Of a stretch of 64,000 nt of DNA, positions 61,779 to 64,000 are shown in pieces. A model generated the notes under the pieces. The model was given only the letters and a program-made list of their open reading frames with translations, did no database searches and had not been told where the DNA came from. The stretch covers positions 1-64,000 of the forward strand of contig CAJNOL010000169.1 in NCBI GenBank assembly GCA_905250125.1. Reading direction: 5' to 3'. Position numbers and translations under genes: made by a program. Position 1 is the first letter of the stretch; each line of letters opens with the position of its first letter. Source of the DNA: Rotaria sordida (Eukaryota > Rotifera > Eurotatoria > Philodinida > Philodinidae).

Positions 61779-62029
61779 TCAAACTAAGTTGTTTATTCAA
61801 CTTCGTCATCGTCTTCTATCTTTCATATTCTAGTTGTCCGTATTACACTTCTTTTTTTCTTCTATTTTGTCTTTTTTTGCTATGTATACATTTATTTTTT
61901 TTTCTCGGATGTCATAAAAAGAAAAAGACTAGTACAGATAAAACGCTGGAAGATGGTCATAAATATATTTGTTGATATATTATTTACTCTAGACAGTCTT
62001 CATTTTTTATTACATTTATCAATACAAAT

Positions 62030-63244
62030 ATGGCTTCAGAACAACGTAGATATGGTGATAAAAATCGAAAACAGGTATAGAATATTGGCTTCGAATGTGT
62101 AGGATGTATGTTTACTAATTGACTTTTTGTACTTATGTTCAAAAAAGCGTATAATGATTGAAGCATATGCATCACGCGTAAAAATGGAAATGCATACTAA
62201 ATGGTACTGTTAATTTTAAATGTTACATAATGAACAAAATTTTATTTGATATTCTTTGAGAGAGTTCAATATACAGGCAATATTTGGTTTAGATTTTCTT
62301 GAAATAAATAAATGTGAAGTTGAAAGCTTCGTTCGATGAAAAAGTATACATGAGAGTATTGTAGTTGACTTTACACCAGCTTAAATTTTACATCTCTCAA
62401 AATTTTCTTAAAAGTATTTTAAAGATCGTTGTAAGCACAAAACTAAGAGCGGAAAGTCATTGTAAAAAAAAGTATATTCCATAAAATCTTTCTTTTTTTT
62501 AAAGAATATAAGAAATAATGCAACTAGTGGCCTACCAAAAGAACCTTCTGATTTATCAACATTTGATAAACTCATGGTGTATTTTACAAAAACTAACCCA
62601 GAATATTCAATGTAGGTCAGTAAAATTTGTTTGTCTATTATAAATATTTATTTTCTTAATAGATCGGATTTTACTGAAGCTTTATATGCCTATCGACAAG
62701 AACGACAAACATTAGCTGGACTTTCTTTATCACAAATTGAAGAAGGTGTTTTAAATATCGTTCGAAGCAAATATCCGTCAAAGCAAGTTAGTCAAATTTT
62801 TTTTCCAATTTTCCAATTTTGATTTTTCTTATTGGTTTTTTGCTGGTAGAACGATATTGACACTGCTCACACTGAAGTAAATCATTTTTTTTTATCTAAT
62901 AATTTATGTGATCTTTTCTTGTGCGTTAATAGAATTCAACTGAAGATAAAACTGAACAATCTGTTGCTGCTGCACTTTGGAATACATTTAAACGTTATCG
63001 AGAACGTGAACAATTACCAAAAAAAGCAGAAAAGAATACGACTAATAAAAATGATGAAACAGTGGCAATAGAAGATCAATGTCTTATTTGTCTTGAAAAT
63101 TTAAGTTTAAATAAAACAGAAACATTTCCATGTAATCATACATTTCATCGAATGTGTCTTGAAGAATGGTTTAAAATCGAACGAACATGCCCTCTATGTC
63201 GTAAAATGTTACTTTTCGATGATGAATTTCCTACTTTAATGTGA
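62030..63244 (+). CDS. RING-H2 finger protein, probable E3 ubiquitin ligase
   Basis: Six exons: 62030-62074, 62148-62177, 62505-62611, 62663-62786, 62850-62876 and 62933-63244; 214 aa. The C-terminus is a complete RING-H2: C161-x2-C164, C178-x-H180, H183-x2-C186, C197-x2-C200, with LICLENL, CNHTFHRMCLEEW and CPLCRK spacing of the canonical C3H2C3 type that recruits E2-ubiquitin. The N-terminal 155 residues are charged, without signal peptide or membrane segment, so the protein is probably soluble. Exon 5 is only 27 nt, and exon 2 only 30 nt using the donor at 62178. The alternative donor at 62204 creates a stop. The start follows a CTCTAG acceptor (61992) by 38 nt. It lies 251 bp after the SENP stop on the same strand. 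Family beyond RING-H2 not recognised. Confidence 0.85.
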
Positions 63245-63807
63245 TTCTTTTATAATTATTCATACATGTAGAATCATAAAATAAATAAACTTGAATTACT
63301 CATTTTACTGAATTTCAGCAGACTATAATACCTCTGTTATTGACTTTCTCGGTTCTTTCTTTTTTGTTGTTCTTCCATTTCAAAAAAAAAAGATAGAAGA
63401 AAGAAATGCATATATATTTATATGTTGATCAATACTTGTCGTAGAAGAAAAAAAATGCGTCATATTATGAAAATAATGCTGGCAGCATAGTAAAAGAAGG
63501 ACAAAGTGGCGACGAACGAAACTTCGATAAAAAAAAATTATTCAAGGTAGAACGAGAAAAAAAAATCAGTGTAATAGAAAGCTGAACAGAGAAATAGAAA
63601 GAAATATAAGTTGTATATTAAAAAAAAAAGGTCATGGTCTTCAGAAAAAAAAAGAACGTTGGTGGTGATGAGTAAGATGCAGACGAGAGAAGAAATAAAA
63701 GAAGAAAAAAAGAATTACAATATACTTCGTTTTTGACATACACAAGGCGACAGAAAAAAGCAAGAAAGAAGAAGAAAAAAGAAAATTTAATAAATATTTC
63801 AACTATC
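63245..63807. other. Intergenic, RING gene to last gene
   Basis: An AATAAA for the RING gene lies at about 63280. The rest is purine-rich (A/G tracts on the plus strand) with no gene. Confidence 0.5.
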
Positions 63808-64000
63808 ATGGTTGTTGTCTCGTTCTTACAGCTGATATTACCATTACTACTACTGATCTGTTGCATAATCGGTAAAAAATTATTAGAACTGTTTTAGTCT
63901 TTACACTGGGTTTTTTTAACGTACCTATTTAGGACAAGGAAAAGGACATGTTAATCGTCAACGACGACAAGTAGTAGATGGAAATAATCTTAATACAGGT
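63808..64000 (+). CDS. Signal-peptide protein, 5' part only
   Basis: Exon 1 (63808-63871) encodes MVVVSFLQLILPLLLLICCIIG, a signal peptide or signal anchor. A 61-bp intron follows, and exon 2 (63933 to the edge) continues GQGKGHVNRQRRQVVDGNNL. NRQRRQ resembles a furin or prohormone cleavage site a few residues after the hydrophobic segment. The gene is cut by the window edge and cannot be assigned to a family. Confidence 0.6.

Overview
This window is AT-rich animal nuclear DNA. Genes have many short introns (mostly 50-65 bp, GT..AG, T-rich 3' ends), and the recognisable proteins are metazoan: an E-protein bHLH factor, C3G/RAPGEF1, PLK4, FAIM, NUP98-NUP96, SENP6/7, ADO and ArfGAP2/3. Intron style, a decayed repeat module, and splice acceptors lying just 5' of many start codons (spliced-leader style) fit a bdelloid rotifer best. 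That assignment is an inference, not proven. No bacterial features, CRISPR, rRNA or convincing tRNA were seen.

Layout. 1-1.5 kb: 5' exons of an ArfGAP2/3 gene (minus), head-to-head with NUP98-NUP96 (plus, 1870-14935). ADO follows only about 130 bp later (15067-15819), a candidate operon. RAPGEF1/C3G (plus) is at 17329-21979. A gene-poor stretch at 22-27.4 kb carries two small DNA transposons. An E-protein gene (TCF4/TCF12/daughterless class, minus, 27435-32944) has an internal alternative first exon and lies head-to-head with PLK4 (plus, 33670-39612). Then come a small secreted peptide (minus, 42751-43068), an LRAT-fold protein with a glycine-rich membrane-like tail (minus, 45687-47178) and FAIM (minus, 49182-49779). 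A degenerate stretch (51.9-56.1 kb) holds a frameshifted module gene, a mariner-type transposase remnant and a large inverted repeat. The right end has a SENP6/7 SUMO protease (plus, to 61778), a RING-H2 protein (62030-63244) and the start of a signal-peptide protein cut by the edge.

For every complete multi-exon gene the exon lengths I chose sum to a whole number of codons (NUP98-96 1801 aa; RAPGEF1 829; E-protein 639; PLK4 605; LRAT 457; RING 214; FAIM 177), which is a strong internal check. The genes form no single pathway. They cover nuclear pore, SUMO, centriole duplication, Rap1 signalling and bHLH transcription.

The most striking non-gene structure is a set of long imperfect inverted repeats (0.3-1.3 kb, some sharing sequence with each other, one nested in another) in most of the long introns and several intergenic stretches. 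At least one resembles a TA-flanked mariner/pogo-like MITE, and a separate one is a hAT element with a perfect 8-bp target duplication.
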